DNA of 64,000 bases, from NCBI GenBank assembly GCA_017614375.1, contig JAGABZ010000002.1:37496-101495 (forward strand). Direction: 5' to 3'. Within the stretch, counting starts at the first letter, position 1. Every line of letters starts with the position of its first letter. Position numbers and translations under genes: made by a program. Of this stretch, positions 1 through 8,242 are shown in pieces. A model generated the notes under the pieces. The model had not been told where the DNA came from, ran no database searches, and worked only from the letters and a program-made list of their open reading frames with translations. This stretch comes from Spirochaetales bacterium (GTDB taxonomy: Bacteria > Spirochaetota > Spirochaetia > Sphaerochaetales > Sphaerochaetaceae).

Positions 1-52
1 CGTAATCCGGCACATCGTAGGAAAACAGACTGTAATCGATTGTTCTGAGCAT
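1..52 (-). CDS. 5' end of an unidentified protein (cut by the window edge)
   Basis: A minus-strand ATG at 52 opens a frame that runs off the window: it encodes MLRTIDYSLFSYDVPDY. It begins one base after the stop codon of the LuxR-type regulator (54-56), so it is probably the next gene of the same operon. Only 17 residues are visible and no family can be assigned. Confidence 0.55.
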   Translation of the reverse strand, partial: MLRTIDYSLFSYDVPDY

Positions 53-53
53 A

Positions 54-968
54 TCAGGGCTGTTTGGCCTGTACCTCCTTGAGCATGTTGAGCAAATCTA
101 TGCGGCTTCTCACCCCGGTTTTGGCAAAGATGTTCGCGACGTGGTTGTTGACGGTATTCACCGAAATGTTCAGCCGGATTCCGATTTCCTTGTTTGTCAG
201 GCCCTCGGCAATGAGACGGATGACGCCGAACTCACGCTCGGAGATCCGGTACCCGGCCAGATCCTCAAGCTCAAGTTCCTTAGGCTCGCCCTGAGGGGAG
301 GCTTCATCCGAAGCGAAGGAGGAAAAGAAGAACACCACCATGACGATCTCAAAGGCCATGCAGTACAGGGCGTAACCGGCGCTGCGCAGCGAATCGAACA
401 CCACGGTAAAGATGAATACCGGGACCAGGGAAAGGCTGACAATGTTTGCGGCGAGAATGACCCTGCGGGTCCCCTGGGCCTGAATCTTTGACAGATTCAC
501 CCAGAGCACAGTCATGCTGGCGAAATAGTCGGCGACGAAAATCACCGCCTGCAGATAGAACAGCCACGGGACATCGCCTATCAGCCTGAACAACCCTGCC
601 CCGGTGTACAGGGCACAGGCCAGACTCAGGCCGGACCAGAAAAGCCTCTGGTGATGGAGAGTCCCGACGACCAGTCCGATGAAAAACGGGATGAACAGGA
701 CGAGGAACCCTCCGCAGAGGGTGATGATGCACTCAAATACGACGGCCACCACCCGGGCGGCTTCCGGACGCCCGAACATCGTCAGCGAAAAGCTGGTGTA
801 ATGCTCCAGGGACATAAGGGAAACCGCCCCCAGAAGCACGGAGAGGAAGGCCACCATCAGGGTGGTCCATCTGACGTTGTTCCGTCTGCGGTAGAGAATA
901 CACAAGCCGAGCGCCATGCTGCCCAGTGCCACCGAGAGCATGGACGCCAGCATCGTGATTATATCCAT
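54..968 (-). CDS. LuxR-family regulator with a seven-segment membrane domain
   Basis: The 304-residue product has about seven hydrophobic segments over residues 1-225, then a charged linker and a C-terminal LuxR/GerE helix-turn-helix (about residues 240-300) with the usual pattern: SEREFGVIRLIAEGLTNKEI, then NISVNTVNNHVANIF. LuxR-type output domains normally bind DNA as dimers; here the input would be the membrane domain, in place of a receiver or autoinducer domain. The signal is unknown. It reads into the partial gene at the window edge and follows the RloA/RloB-like pair, but 4 bp separates it from that pair, so co-transcription is possible. Architecture is seen directly; function in signal sensing is inferred. 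Confidence 0.85.
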   Translation of the reverse strand: MDIITMLASMLSVALGSMALGLCILYRRRNNVRWTTLMVAFLSVLLGAVSLMSLEHYTSFSLTMFGRPEAARVVAVVFECIITLCGGFLVLFIPFFIGLVVGTLHHQRLFWSGLSLACALYTGAGLFRLIGDVPWLFYLQAVIFVADYFASMTVLWVNLSKIQAQGTRRVILAANIVSLSLVPVFIFTVVFDSLRSAGYALYCMAFEIVMVVFFFSSFASDEASPQGEPKELELEDLAGYRISEREFGVIRLIAEGLTNKEIGIRLNISVNTVNNHVANIFAKTGVRSRIDLLNMLKEVQAKQP

Positions 969-972
969 CGGC

Positions 973-1611
973 TCAGGTCCGTTTGGTCAGCATCTTCTGG
1001 TTGTGGGTCAGGTCGGCCTTTCCGCAGATACGATGAATCTCGGCGTAGATTTCGGGAAGGTTCGTCGCCTGGATACCGAACTTCGCCTCATAGGTCCGGT
1101 TGTAGACCATGCTGTTGGAGACAGCCTTTGAGAAGTTGGTGAACAACTCCAGATGCAGGTTCTGGCCTTCTCCCAGAAGGAAGTCGGTCGTCTCCTCGTA
1201 GGACTTGATCTGCTTCGGCAGGGCCTCGGCAAACGGCTCGGGATCATCAATGGCCATCTGCGGAGATTTGAAGTGCAGGTAGAACCACAAACTCAGCGAA
1301 GGGAACGCCCATCCGAGATTGACTTTCTTCTTCTGGGCGTATTCCTGCGCTTCCTTGATTTCCTGCGCGGTCACCGGAAAATCGGCCGGGGAAAAGAATG
1401 CCCAGACGCTGTCGTATTTGCCTTTGAGCCGGGCGGCGGAAGCCTTTGAAATGAACGAGCCAAGGCTGTCGGCACCCTGGGCGCACCGGACTGTCAGGTT
1501 TGAATAGCGGCAGTCCTTGCGGACCTGGCTGAAATACATAGCTTCGAACTCTCCGCCGGTGACAATCAGCATAGCCGGCTTGACCTTCATCTTGGTTCTT
1601 GTGCGTTTCAT
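973..1611 (-). CDS. RloB-like protein, TOPRIM motifs degenerate
   Basis: This 212-residue protein resembles the RloB family, found beside RloA ATPases in restriction and defence loci. The first strand (AMLIVTGG, residues 13-20), the VWAFFSPADFP segment (69-79) and FPSLSLWFYLHF match RloB layout. In RloB the expected acidic residues are in an EGE..E motif and a DRD-type motif; here the first reads TGGEFE and the second SPAD, so the first Glu and the DxD aspartates are missing. The start chosen is ATG at 1611, which overlaps the ATPase stop by one base; a GTG three bases upstream is the alternative. The family call is moderately sure; loss of catalysis is an inference. Confidence 0.7.
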   Translation of the reverse strand: MKRTRTKMKVKPAMLIVTGGEFEAMYFSQVRKDCRYSNLTVRCAQGADSLGSFISKASAARLKGKYDSVWAFFSPADFPVTAQEIKEAQEYAQKKKVNLGWAFPSLSLWFYLHFKSPQMAIDDPEPFAEALPKQIKSYEETTDFLLGEGQNLHLELFTNFSKAVSNSMVYNRTYEAKFGIQATNLPEIYAEIHRICGKADLTHNQKMLTKRT

Positions 1612-2837
1612 CACTTTGCCTCCTTGTTGAAGGTGAACTCGGAAATAATCGGCAGGGCTCCGAACGACCCGTTCTCGTACATCCTGCGGGCCTTCTCACC
1701 CACGTTGGAAACCTTGAAATCGGCCAGACTGTAGTACTCGGTGGCCCCGTCGGAGTTCTTCTGGGCGAACCAGATTCCGTCCTTGCGGAGCAGGCCGTTG
1801 ACCAACAGGGCCGGGTTGCAGTCTACCGCCAGCAGCTGGGAGCCGTCCTCACAGGAGCGTTCGAACACTCCGAGAACATGCTCGATCACCGCCGGATGGA
1901 GGTACATGCCGAAGTCATCAACCACCAGGGTCTTTCTGGAGGTGAAGCTCTCGAACATTGCCAGCCCCATGACACAGAGCCTTCTGAGGCTGAGGCTTTC
2001 TCCGAGGAAGTTCGCCGAATAGTGCTGGGTGACGTTGGTGTGGATGAATATCACCTTGGAGTCCTTCACCCTGATTCCGCGGATGTCGGTGATGTCCAGG
2101 CTCCAGAGATAATCGACCAGTTGCTTGGCCCAACCGGGGTTGGCCTCAAGCTTTGAAACGATGTAACTCTCCGAAGTGGCCGCGACTCCGATGGGGACGA
2201 CGTTCAGGCTGTTGCAGATCCAGTCGTACAGCTCACCGCTCGTCTCGCCGCCCTTGAGGGCGGTCTGGGCCAGATATGAGCGGGTGGCGGGGAGCTTTTT
2301 CTCCATCCTCTTCTTTTCTCCGCGGTACATCTTGCCCCAGCGATAGCGGTAACGGATGTTCTCATCGTCGAGAGAGGGCATCATCTTGCGCTCGAACATG
2401 ATCTTTTTCGAGTTACCGAAGCTGTAGATCAGCGACTCCTCGTGAAACTTGTTCATGTCCGCGACAATCTTGTAGATGGCGGTGATAGGCTCACCCTTTT
2501 TGGTTGTCTTCGGCAACAGGACCTTGATCTGGATTTCACAGGGCTGGCCCTTGACCTCGGAATAGGCAAAGGCGGTTCCGGCGAAGGCCCTGAGCAGGGG
2601 GTTCTCTACCGACTCGTCCGCGGTGACAATGTTCTTCAGCGCATCCAGAGCCCTGACGAAGGTGCTCTTTCCCGCCCCGTTCGGGCCGATGATGGCCGAA
2701 GTCTTGATCACGTTCACGCCTCCGGGAGCGGCGTAGGTCTTCGTGCCGGCCATCCTGGAGTCCTTCATGGCCAGAAACGAAATCGTCTGCGCTTCCTTTA
2801 CCGAGCGGTAATTCGCGACCTTGATTTCAATAAGCAT
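1611..2837 (-). CDS. RloA-like AAA15-family ATPase, Walker B Glu replaced
   Basis: The 408-residue product has an SMC/OLD-like N-terminus (IEIKVANYRSVKEAQTISF), Walker A GPNGAGKST at residues 51-59, and a late Walker B region LVVDDFGMYLHP near 304-315. Related AAA15/AbiEii-type ATPases have a D-E pair before the GLHP element and a Thr-His in the following strand; here the pair is Asp-Asp (307-308) and the strand reads AVDCNP, so both the Glu and the His are absent. A Shine-Dalgarno AGGAGG precedes ATG 2837. It forms a two-gene unit with the RloB-like gene. Such pairs are associated with phage defence; whether this one still hydrolyses ATP is open. Confidence 0.75.
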   Translation of the reverse strand: MLIEIKVANYRSVKEAQTISFLAMKDSRMAGTKTYAAPGGVNVIKTSAIIGPNGAGKSTFVRALDALKNIVTADESVENPLLRAFAGTAFAYSEVKGQPCEIQIKVLLPKTTKKGEPITAIYKIVADMNKFHEESLIYSFGNSKKIMFERKMMPSLDDENIRYRYRWGKMYRGEKKRMEKKLPATRSYLAQTALKGGETSGELYDWICNSLNVVPIGVAATSESYIVSKLEANPGWAKQLVDYLWSLDITDIRGIRVKDSKVIFIHTNVTQHYSANFLGESLSLRRLCVMGLAMFESFTSRKTLVVDDFGMYLHPAVIEHVLGVFERSCEDGSQLLAVDCNPALLVNGLLRKDGIWFAQKNSDGATEYYSLADFKVSNVGEKARRMYENGSFGALPIISEFTFNKEAK

Positions 2838-2853
2838 AATCGCCTCCTGATTC

Positions 2854-3513
2854 TCACGCCGTGACGGCGTTTTCTATTTCATTCATACGGGACACCACAT
2901 CGGGGTACCGTTCACAAGCTCTTAAGAGGACCTCCGGCAGGCCGGGCGCCCTGCCGTGGTTGTCGGTGGCGAACATATCCACCATGCCGCTTGCCAGCCA
3001 GCGTGCCGTGGTTTTCTTTTCCTCCGGCCAGACATCCGAGGCGTTGACCTGGAACAGATAACCGCGTTCCTTGAGCTGGCGGGCCTTTGCGCTGCCGGGC
3101 TCCAGCCATTCGTAGCGCTCCACGTGGGCCAGGATTACATCCAGCCCCTGCCCTTCAACCAAATCCCGGTCAATCCGGTCGGCGAATCCGAGCGGCTCGT
3201 TGTATACGTCGAACTCACAGAGGGCGAACCTTCCGAAGGCGGGGATGGTCTTCAGTTCCTGATAGCGGACAAAGAGCTCTGCCCCGAGCCAGGTCCGGAT
3301 TCCCATGCCTTCGGCCTCGGCCTGCAGGTCCTCGAAGACGGTCCGGATTGCCTTTACGTTCGTCTTGACGTAGGGGTTGTAGATGTGGGGGGTAAAGACG
3401 ATGCCGCGGATGATTCCCAGGGCGCGGTATTCCTCCAGCGCCTTGAGGCTTCCCTCACGGTCCTTCACGCCGTCGTCAACGCCGTAGAGAAGATGTGAAT
3501 GAAAATCAATCAT
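2854..3513 (-). CDS. CpsB/CapC/YwqE-type tyrosine-protein phosphatase (PHP fold)
   Basis: The 219-residue protein begins with the PHP metal motif IDFHSHLLYGVDDG, which is typical of the CpsB/YwqE branch, followed by FTPHIYNPY, the acidic LGAELFV segment, ILAHVERYEWL and ATDNHGRAPGLP, giving the His/Asp ligand set of a polynuclear metal phosphatase. Members dephosphorylate BY-kinases that control capsule or exopolysaccharide export. No such kinase or capsule glycosyltransferase is next to it. A GGAGG precedes the ATG. It is possible that it serves the poly-gamma-glutamate genes further along, but this is not shown by gene order. Confidence 0.8.
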   Translation of the reverse strand: MIDFHSHLLYGVDDGVKDREGSLKALEEYRALGIIRGIVFTPHIYNPYVKTNVKAIRTVFEDLQAEAEGMGIRTWLGAELFVRYQELKTIPAFGRFALCEFDVYNEPLGFADRIDRDLVEGQGLDVILAHVERYEWLEPGSAKARQLKERGYLFQVNASDVWPEEKKTTARWLASGMVDMFATDNHGRAPGLPEVLLRACERYPDVVSRMNEIENAVTA

Positions 3514-3665
3514 CCGGACCTCCGGGATTGATTATAGAACAGTCCCCGTCGTTTGTACAGAATCAACGTGAACAGCCGCTTCACAGGACACCGTTTTGGC
3601 AAAAAGCCTGACGTTTCAGGAGCGTTTTTGCAATTTGATGCCTTATTCAGCTTATAAACAATCAA

Positions 3666-3697
3666 AAATGGCCTCACAATCAGTTTTGAGACCATTT
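3666..3697 (-). terminator. Hairpin downstream of the lipoprotein gene
   Basis: On the minus strand a stem AAATGGTCTCA pairs with TGAGGCCATTT around a ten-base loop and is followed by ATTTTTGATTG. It sits 34 bp past the stop of the lipoprotein gene, where an intrinsic terminator is expected. Confidence 0.5.
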
Positions 3698-3730
3698 ATG
3701 TCCGGATTATGCGTTTTTCAGCCCGATTGA

Positions 3731-4903
3731 CTACAAAACGTATATATTCCAGACCTCGTTCTCGTTCAAAGAAGAGTTGACCCCGGTGGTTGTTCCGCTG
3801 ACCTGGGCATCCGCAATCTGCGCCTGCTGGAGTTTGTACTTAAGCTCCTGTGCCTTTTCGTATGCCCTCTGCGAACCGGTGCGGGTGTAGACCTCCTGCA
3901 TCAGAACCACGGCATCCTCCAGCCATCCGCGGGCATAGAGGAGGATTGCGGCATTGTATCCGGAATTTACATCACCATACCTGAGCCAGGCGTCGTAGAA
4001 CACATCATAGGCCATCGAATAGTTGGCGGATTGGGCCAGTTCATAACCCCTGTCGATTTCCTTTACCTTTGCGCTGTTGGGAAGCAGCTCCTCGTAGGAG
4101 TATACCCAGCGGGGGGCCAGATCATTCACGATGCCGGTCAGCATGTCGTTGATGGCAGAGCGGCAGTCATCCAGCAGCGACGGGGCGGTATAGGCCTTGT
4201 ATGTGAAGCGGGCCGGTTCGGATCCGGCGGCGTACTTGTACGTGGCAACCAGGGTTTCCTTTTCAATCTTCCGGTTGTAGTTCTTCGAGATTACAAGTTT
4301 GCTCTGCTCTACCCCGATGACGTTGTACTCGAGCAGGATGGCCATGGTGGTCTTCAGGTAGTAGTTGATTCCGTCGGCAACCTTGTTTCCGGTAGCCTGG
4401 TCGGTGTGATAGAACTCCTTTGAGAAGATATACTCATCATAGGTCAGAACTGTGAGCCTCGAGGAGAGGACAGCGTCGATTCCCGCCTGGATGAACTGAT
4501 CTTTGGTGGAACCGAGAATCACGCCGGATGTATACAGGGCATCGGCCACAGTGGGCTCTGCCACGGTGAAGTAGTCGGTTTCACTGAGTTTCTGGCAGAG
4601 GCTGCTCTGGGTGTGGATTCCGAGAGTGGCCGGGAGGCTGCCCTGCCATGCCGTGTAAAGCTGGATCTGTGAATCGGGAGCCCCGATGTGGGCATTCTGG
4701 ATTCTGATGTACGGGTTCGGCGAGTAGTTGGAATAGTTGTTCACGACGTTTGTCGAAGTGACGGCAATCTTCTTCATGCTGCTCATATTCACCGCGGCCG
4801 GGACATGGTCGCGGACCTGGACGAAGGTTGAGCATGAAACTCCGAGGGCCAGAACCGCGGCGCAAAGCAGAATCAGGAGTGTATTAAGGCTTTTCTTCAT
4901 CAT
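3731..4903 (-). CDS. Lipoprotein with C-terminal TPR-like helices
   Basis: The 390-residue protein has a lysine-rich start, a hydrophobic stretch and a lipobox ending LGVSC (Cys 24-25), so it should be lipidated. The middle part (VKIAVTS-type strand, then an alpha/beta region with repeated Tyr/Thr residues) resembles exported proteins of the DUF6340 kind, and residues about 285-365 look like two or three TPR helices (ANYSMAYDVFYDAWLRYGD, GYNAAILLYARGWLEDAV). It stands alone, with a terminator hairpin after it and a divergent gene upstream. Function is unknown; envelope maintenance would be a guess. Confidence 0.75.
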   Translation of the reverse strand: MMKKSLNTLLILLCAAVLALGVSCSTFVQVRDHVPAAVNMSSMKKIAVTSTNVVNNYSNYSPNPYIRIQNAHIGAPDSQIQLYTAWQGSLPATLGIHTQSSLCQKLSETDYFTVAEPTVADALYTSGVILGSTKDQFIQAGIDAVLSSRLTVLTYDEYIFSKEFYHTDQATGNKVADGINYYLKTTMAILLEYNVIGVEQSKLVISKNYNRKIEKETLVATYKYAAGSEPARFTYKAYTAPSLLDDCRSAINDMLTGIVNDLAPRWVYSYEELLPNSAKVKEIDRGYELAQSANYSMAYDVFYDAWLRYGDVNSGYNAAILLYARGWLEDAVVLMQEVYTRTGSQRAYEKAQELKYKLQQAQIADAQVSGTTTGVNSSLNENEVWNIYVL

Positions 4904-4975
4904 TCACCTACCTGCGGGAATTGTATCAGACAGGCACTGCCCTGTCCACCTGCGCTTTCTTTGTTCATTCCTTCG

Positions 4976-5005
4976 TTGACAAGAAAAACTGCCTTGGATT
5001 ATCCT
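4976..5005 (+). promoter_or_regulatory. Sigma-70-type promoter of the acidic protein gene
   Basis: A perfect -35 TTGACA (4976-4981) is followed after 18 bp by TATCCT (5000-5005). The start codon at 5033 lies 28 bp further on, behind an ACGGAGG ribosome site. Confidence 0.55.
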
Positions 5006-5032
5006 AGGCTAAGGAAAAAAACGGAGGCCCGA

Positions 5033-5317
5033 ATGCTTCGCTTCTATTACGATGATGACGAGATGGACGATGATGATTCCGACCTCATCTACGACTTCGA
5101 GGACAACGAGGAGCCGGAGGATGAGGAGGACGATGATGACGATTTCGACGATGACGACGATCTCGACGAGTTCGATGAGGACGAGGAATACGAAGACCCC
5201 TACGACGCTCCCGAAGTAATCAGCTTCGACGATGACGATGACATGTACCGGGACGAGGATGATTCCGACGAGGACCTCCTGGACGAGGGCTTCTACTACG
5301 ACGACCAGAACCGCTGA
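5033..5317 (+). CDS. Ultra-acidic small protein (94 residues)
   Basis: From ATG 5033, chosen because ACGGAGG lies six bases upstream, the frame encodes 94 residues of which about 55 are Asp or Glu, in runs of four or five separated by Phe, Tyr, Leu or Met. There is no signal peptide, no membrane segment and almost no positive charge. It has its own good promoter and a strong terminator, so it is a genuine single-gene unit. No family is recognised. DNA mimicry, chaperoning of basic proteins or cation binding are all conceivable for such composition, but nothing here selects among them. Confidence 0.75.
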   Translation: MLRFYYDDDEMDDDDSDLIYDFEDNEEPEDEEDDDDDFDDDDDLDEFDEDEEYEDPYDAPEVISFDDDDDMYRDEDDSDEDLLDEGFYYDDQNR

Positions 5318-5353
5318 CTGAATCTCTCAATCCTGACAATATGACAAAAAGAA

Positions 5354-5389
5354 CGGGAGCCTCCGAACGGAGACTCCCGGCTTTTTATT
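5354..5389. terminator. Bidirectional terminator between converging genes
   Basis: A GC-rich stem GGGAG-CTCCG / CGGAG-CTCCC with a two-base loop is followed by CTTTTTATTT on the plus strand and preceded by AAAAA, giving a T-run on the minus strand too. It separates the acidic-protein gene from the converging solute-binding protein gene. Confidence 0.8.
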
Positions 5390-5401
5390 TGAGAAAACCT
5401 A

Positions 5402-6409
5402 TCAGAACTGTGCTTTGATCTTTGCCAGTGCCTGAGCCATGGCGGCCCCGTCCTGGGCGAGGATTCCCTTCGCTGCGGCCTGGGCAATCTCCGGCTCTCC
5501 GGCGGGGAAGAAGTTGAAGCCGAACAGCGGAACATACTCGGCGGTCAGCTCGGTTTCGGCAATTCCCGCGAACTTGAAGAATCTGGCAAGCAGGAGATCA
5601 TCAACCTCGGAACCCTCGGCAACAGCGAATGCCTCGACTCCCAGTACGTAGAACGGCTCTCCTTCGGGAGTGGAGGCCGGAACGGGAATGAATTCCCCGG
5701 CGGGTTCCTGAAGGAAGGCGAACCCGGCGTCTCCGGAAACAAGAGCCTCGGCTCCGTCGGCAACCTTCACATAACCCTTCTTGACCCAGCGGTCAATCAT
5801 GGCGGAAACCTGATCCCAAACAACCGGGTCAATCCCGCCCTTTACGAACCTCTCGGCCTGGACCTCGTGGGGAAGGACATAGGCGGCGCCGGCCAGTTCA
5901 TAAACCCAGGCCGCCTGCTCGGCAGTCATGGCAATCGGGGTCATCCCGGCGAAGCGGATCGCCTGGCAGGCTTTTTCGAAATCCGCCCAGGTGAGAATCG
6001 ACTCGGGATCCACTCCGGCAGCCGTCAGAACAGCCGGGTTGAAACTGATTCCGGTGTAGGTTGCGGAAACGACATAGGCAAAGGCCTTTGTCTCACCGGC
6101 AGCGGCAATCCACGAACCTCCGTCGGGAACGGCGGTCCGGATGTCCTTGTAACCCGCGGAACCGGCGGTCAGGGCAAGTCCGCTGAGCTCAACGATGTCG
6201 GCACCGGCATTTTTGTACTCTACGGCATAACCGGTCCTGGCGTTGAACGCGTCGACCAACGCGCTGACAACGGGGCCGTTTCCCGCAAGGGTGGCCACGG
6301 TGGCAGAAGGATGGCCCTCGGCGGCCTTTACTCTCTCTTCATAAATCGCCTGTGCAGAAAGAGAAAAGCAACATGCCAGTACCAAAAGGATAATCAAAAA
6401 TTTCTTCAT
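5402..6409 (-). CDS. Extracellular solute-binding protein, orphan
   Basis: The 335-residue product has a clear signal peptide (MKKFLIILLVLACCFSLSAQA) and the cluster of features of family 1 sugar-type binding proteins: VSALVDAFNARTGYAVEY near the N-terminus, then domain-closure segments (YTGISFNPAVLTAAGVDPE, TWADFEKACQAI) and a DAGFAFLQEP strand. It is shorter than the usual 400-430 residues. No permease or ATPase is adjacent, so its partner must be elsewhere. The ligand is not predictable; sugar or oligosaccharide is the family default. Confidence 0.8.
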   Translation of the reverse strand: MKKFLIILLVLACCFSLSAQAIYEERVKAAEGHPSATVATLAGNGPVVSALVDAFNARTGYAVEYKNAGADIVELSGLALTAGSAGYKDIRTAVPDGGSWIAAAGETKAFAYVVSATYTGISFNPAVLTAAGVDPESILTWADFEKACQAIRFAGMTPIAMTAEQAAWVYELAGAAYVLPHEVQAERFVKGGIDPVVWDQVSAMIDRWVKKGYVKVADGAEALVSGDAGFAFLQEPAGEFIPVPASTPEGEPFYVLGVEAFAVAEGSEVDDLLLARFFKFAGIAETELTAEYVPLFGFNFFPAGEPEIAQAAAKGILAQDGAAMAQALAKIKAQF

Positions 6410-6533
6410 AATGTCTTTCCCTCCGACATTGTTTCAATCACTACTGACATTCTAGCATGGTTTTTCACCGGATGAAACTTTTTTATCGCATTTCTTTGCA
6501 AGTGTTCTATAATGGCTGTCGAGGTTAACAAAG

Positions 6534-7133
6534 ATGAAACGTTTCATAGTCTGTCTGCTCATTTCGGTCGTTCTTTCCGCTTCGCTCCTCGCCGGGCCTT
6601 TCGGCGTGGAACTCGGCTGGTCCGTCGGAGACCTGGCCCGCAACGGAATCCGCTACGAGGACCACAAAGATGACCATTACGTAGCCTTCGAACCGCCGTT
6701 CGCCTACTACTACATGCCCAATTACTACGCAGACTATGACCAGGACGGGATTTACTGCGTGAGTTGCTTCACAAACACCATTCAGACCCAGAAGGACGGC
6801 ACCGAACTCTGGACCTATTACAAGGGCATCCAGGAGGACTTCAACGCCCTGTACGGCCTGCCCTACATGATTGTCGATTACTATGCCTCCGATGCGCTGA
6901 GAAACCAGCCGCAGAACTTCACTCTGGGTCTGGTCAACGGGGCAATCAAGATTCTGACCGTCTGGTTCATAGACATGTACGTCATAATGATGGACATCTA
7001 TGCCTATTCCGAGACCGAGGGCGACATCTGCTGCGAGGTCTGGGAATACAGCAAAATCGCCTCGTATCTCGGGGATCTGAAGAACGAATACACCGTCATC
7101 TATCCCCAGACGAAGGCCGACATCCCCTGGTAA
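6534..7133 (+). CDS. Exported protein of unknown function
   Basis: The 199-residue product starts with a signal peptide (MKRFIVCLLISVVLSASLLA-G) and is then rich in Tyr, Asp and Trp, with no repeats and one late hydrophobic stretch. No family is recognised. A TATAAT at 6508-6513 is a likely -10. Its last 38 bp overlap the 3' end of the converging pgsW gene, so the two transcripts would be partly antisense. Confidence 0.65.
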   Translation: MKRFIVCLLISVVLSASLLAGPFGVELGWSVGDLARNGIRYEDHKDDHYVAFEPPFAYYYMPNYYADYDQDGIYCVSCFTNTIQTQKDGTELWTYYKGIQEDFNALYGLPYMIVDYYASDALRNQPQNFTLGLVNGAIKILTVWFIDMYVIMMDIYAYSETEGDICCEVWEYSKIASYLGDLKNEYTVIYPQTKADIPW

Positions 7134-8241
7134 GCTTTCTTCTTTCAATCCGTCCCGCGACCGCTCCGCAGATCAGGATTCCCACAGTCAGGATTATCGT
7201 CAGGATAATCACGGCGGGGTTGTAACTTACGCTGGCGTAAACCCCGCTCTGCCCCGCCCTCTCCATCGGAACGCTGTCATAGACGATTCCGTTCTCCTGG
7301 GCGAGCAGTTTGACGTTGAGCAGATTCAGCACCGGTATGCCCCGCGCGGCGAACTCGAAGTTAAGCCCGCGGTCCGGCACGTCGGGGATTTCCGGACTCT
7401 GAAGGACCAGACCCTGCGGGAAGTTCAGCGTATATGAGGATGAACCGCTGTTCGGCGCCGATCCCCCGATGTTGACAAAGAGTCTGATCCCGTCTCCGTA
7501 CAGTTCCTGCCTGCGGTTTATGCTGCCTGTCAGGGTTTCCTCCCTGATTGTTTCGGCTCCGAAGCGCTCGGCGGCCCTGTCGACCAATGAGGCGAAAATC
7601 TCCTCGGTCCCCTCATAGAGGAAGTCCTCGAATGCACTCACACCCAGGTCATCCTTGCCCCCTCCGGAAACGGCCAGAAGGTTGAAATCGGCCCATCCGC
7701 CCTCTCTGAGGTCCCACAACAGGTCAAACACGTTGTATTCCAACCTGGTAGCCCCGTGCATCGAGGATCCCAGTGAGGCAATCAGGCGCACATCAAGCTC
7801 CATCACGGTGGCGGCTATGGTGCTGGCGATTATGAAACCGGGAAAGGACCCGCTGGTCCCTATTGCTATTGTGTCTCCGGCCTTCAGCCCCGCCTCGGTA
7901 TACCATCGGACCATGGCTGCGGCGAAGTTCGGATTGAGGGCGGTACGTTTGGCATCCTCGTTTCCGGGGGTTGTGGTGAGCTCAGTGAACTCCGGCCCCA
8001 TCAGGGCGGTCCTGTTGAGGTCTTCCTTTTCAATCCCGATTCCCTTGGCAAGAATCCTTTGCTTCAGCCAGGCTTCGGCCTCCTCCATCCGCAAGGCGGC
8101 CTGAAGTTGGAGTCCGATACAGTCCCGCTCCTCCCTTTGGGCGGTATACAGGCACAAAATGACTCCGATGGCCAGAACAACACAGGCGGCGATCACCCAG
8201 CAGAGACGGATCTTGGGTTCCCGGAATCTTGCGGTCTTCAA
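7096..8241 (-). CDS. pgsW: PgsW-type poly-gamma-glutamate system protein
   Basis: The 381-residue protein has an N-terminal membrane segment (about 13-33) and a C-terminal one (about 343-365) that frame a large extracytoplasmic domain with Gly/Ser-rich turns (IAIGTSGSFPGF, LAVSGGGKDDLG, FVNIGGSAPNSG). This is the layout of the PgsW family, which accompanies PgsB and PgsC in several anaerobes in place of the CapA/PgsA protein. It begins one base after pgsC. Its precise job in polymer synthesis or export is not established. Confidence 0.75.
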   Translation of the reverse strand: MKTARFREPKIRLCWVIAACVVLAIGVILCLYTAQREERDCIGLQLQAALRMEEAEAWLKQRILAKGIGIEKEDLNRTALMGPEFTELTTTPGNEDAKRTALNPNFAAAMVRWYTEAGLKAGDTIAIGTSGSFPGFIIASTIAATVMELDVRLIASLGSSMHGATRLEYNVFDLLWDLREGGWADFNLLAVSGGGKDDLGVSAFEDFLYEGTEEIFASLVDRAAERFGAETIREETLTGSINRRQELYGDGIRLFVNIGGSAPNSGSSSYTLNFPQGLVLQSPEIPDVPDRGLNFEFAARGIPVLNLLNVKLLAQENGIVYDSVPMERAGQSGVYASVSYNPAVIILTIILTVGILICGAVAGRIERRKLTRGCRPSSGDR

Positions 8242-8242
8242 C

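Noticed and set aside
3510..3695. 61-codon minus-strand frame upstream of the phosphatase gene
   Set aside because: It has no ribosome site, its sequence covers the terminator hairpin of the lipoprotein gene, and composition does not look coding.
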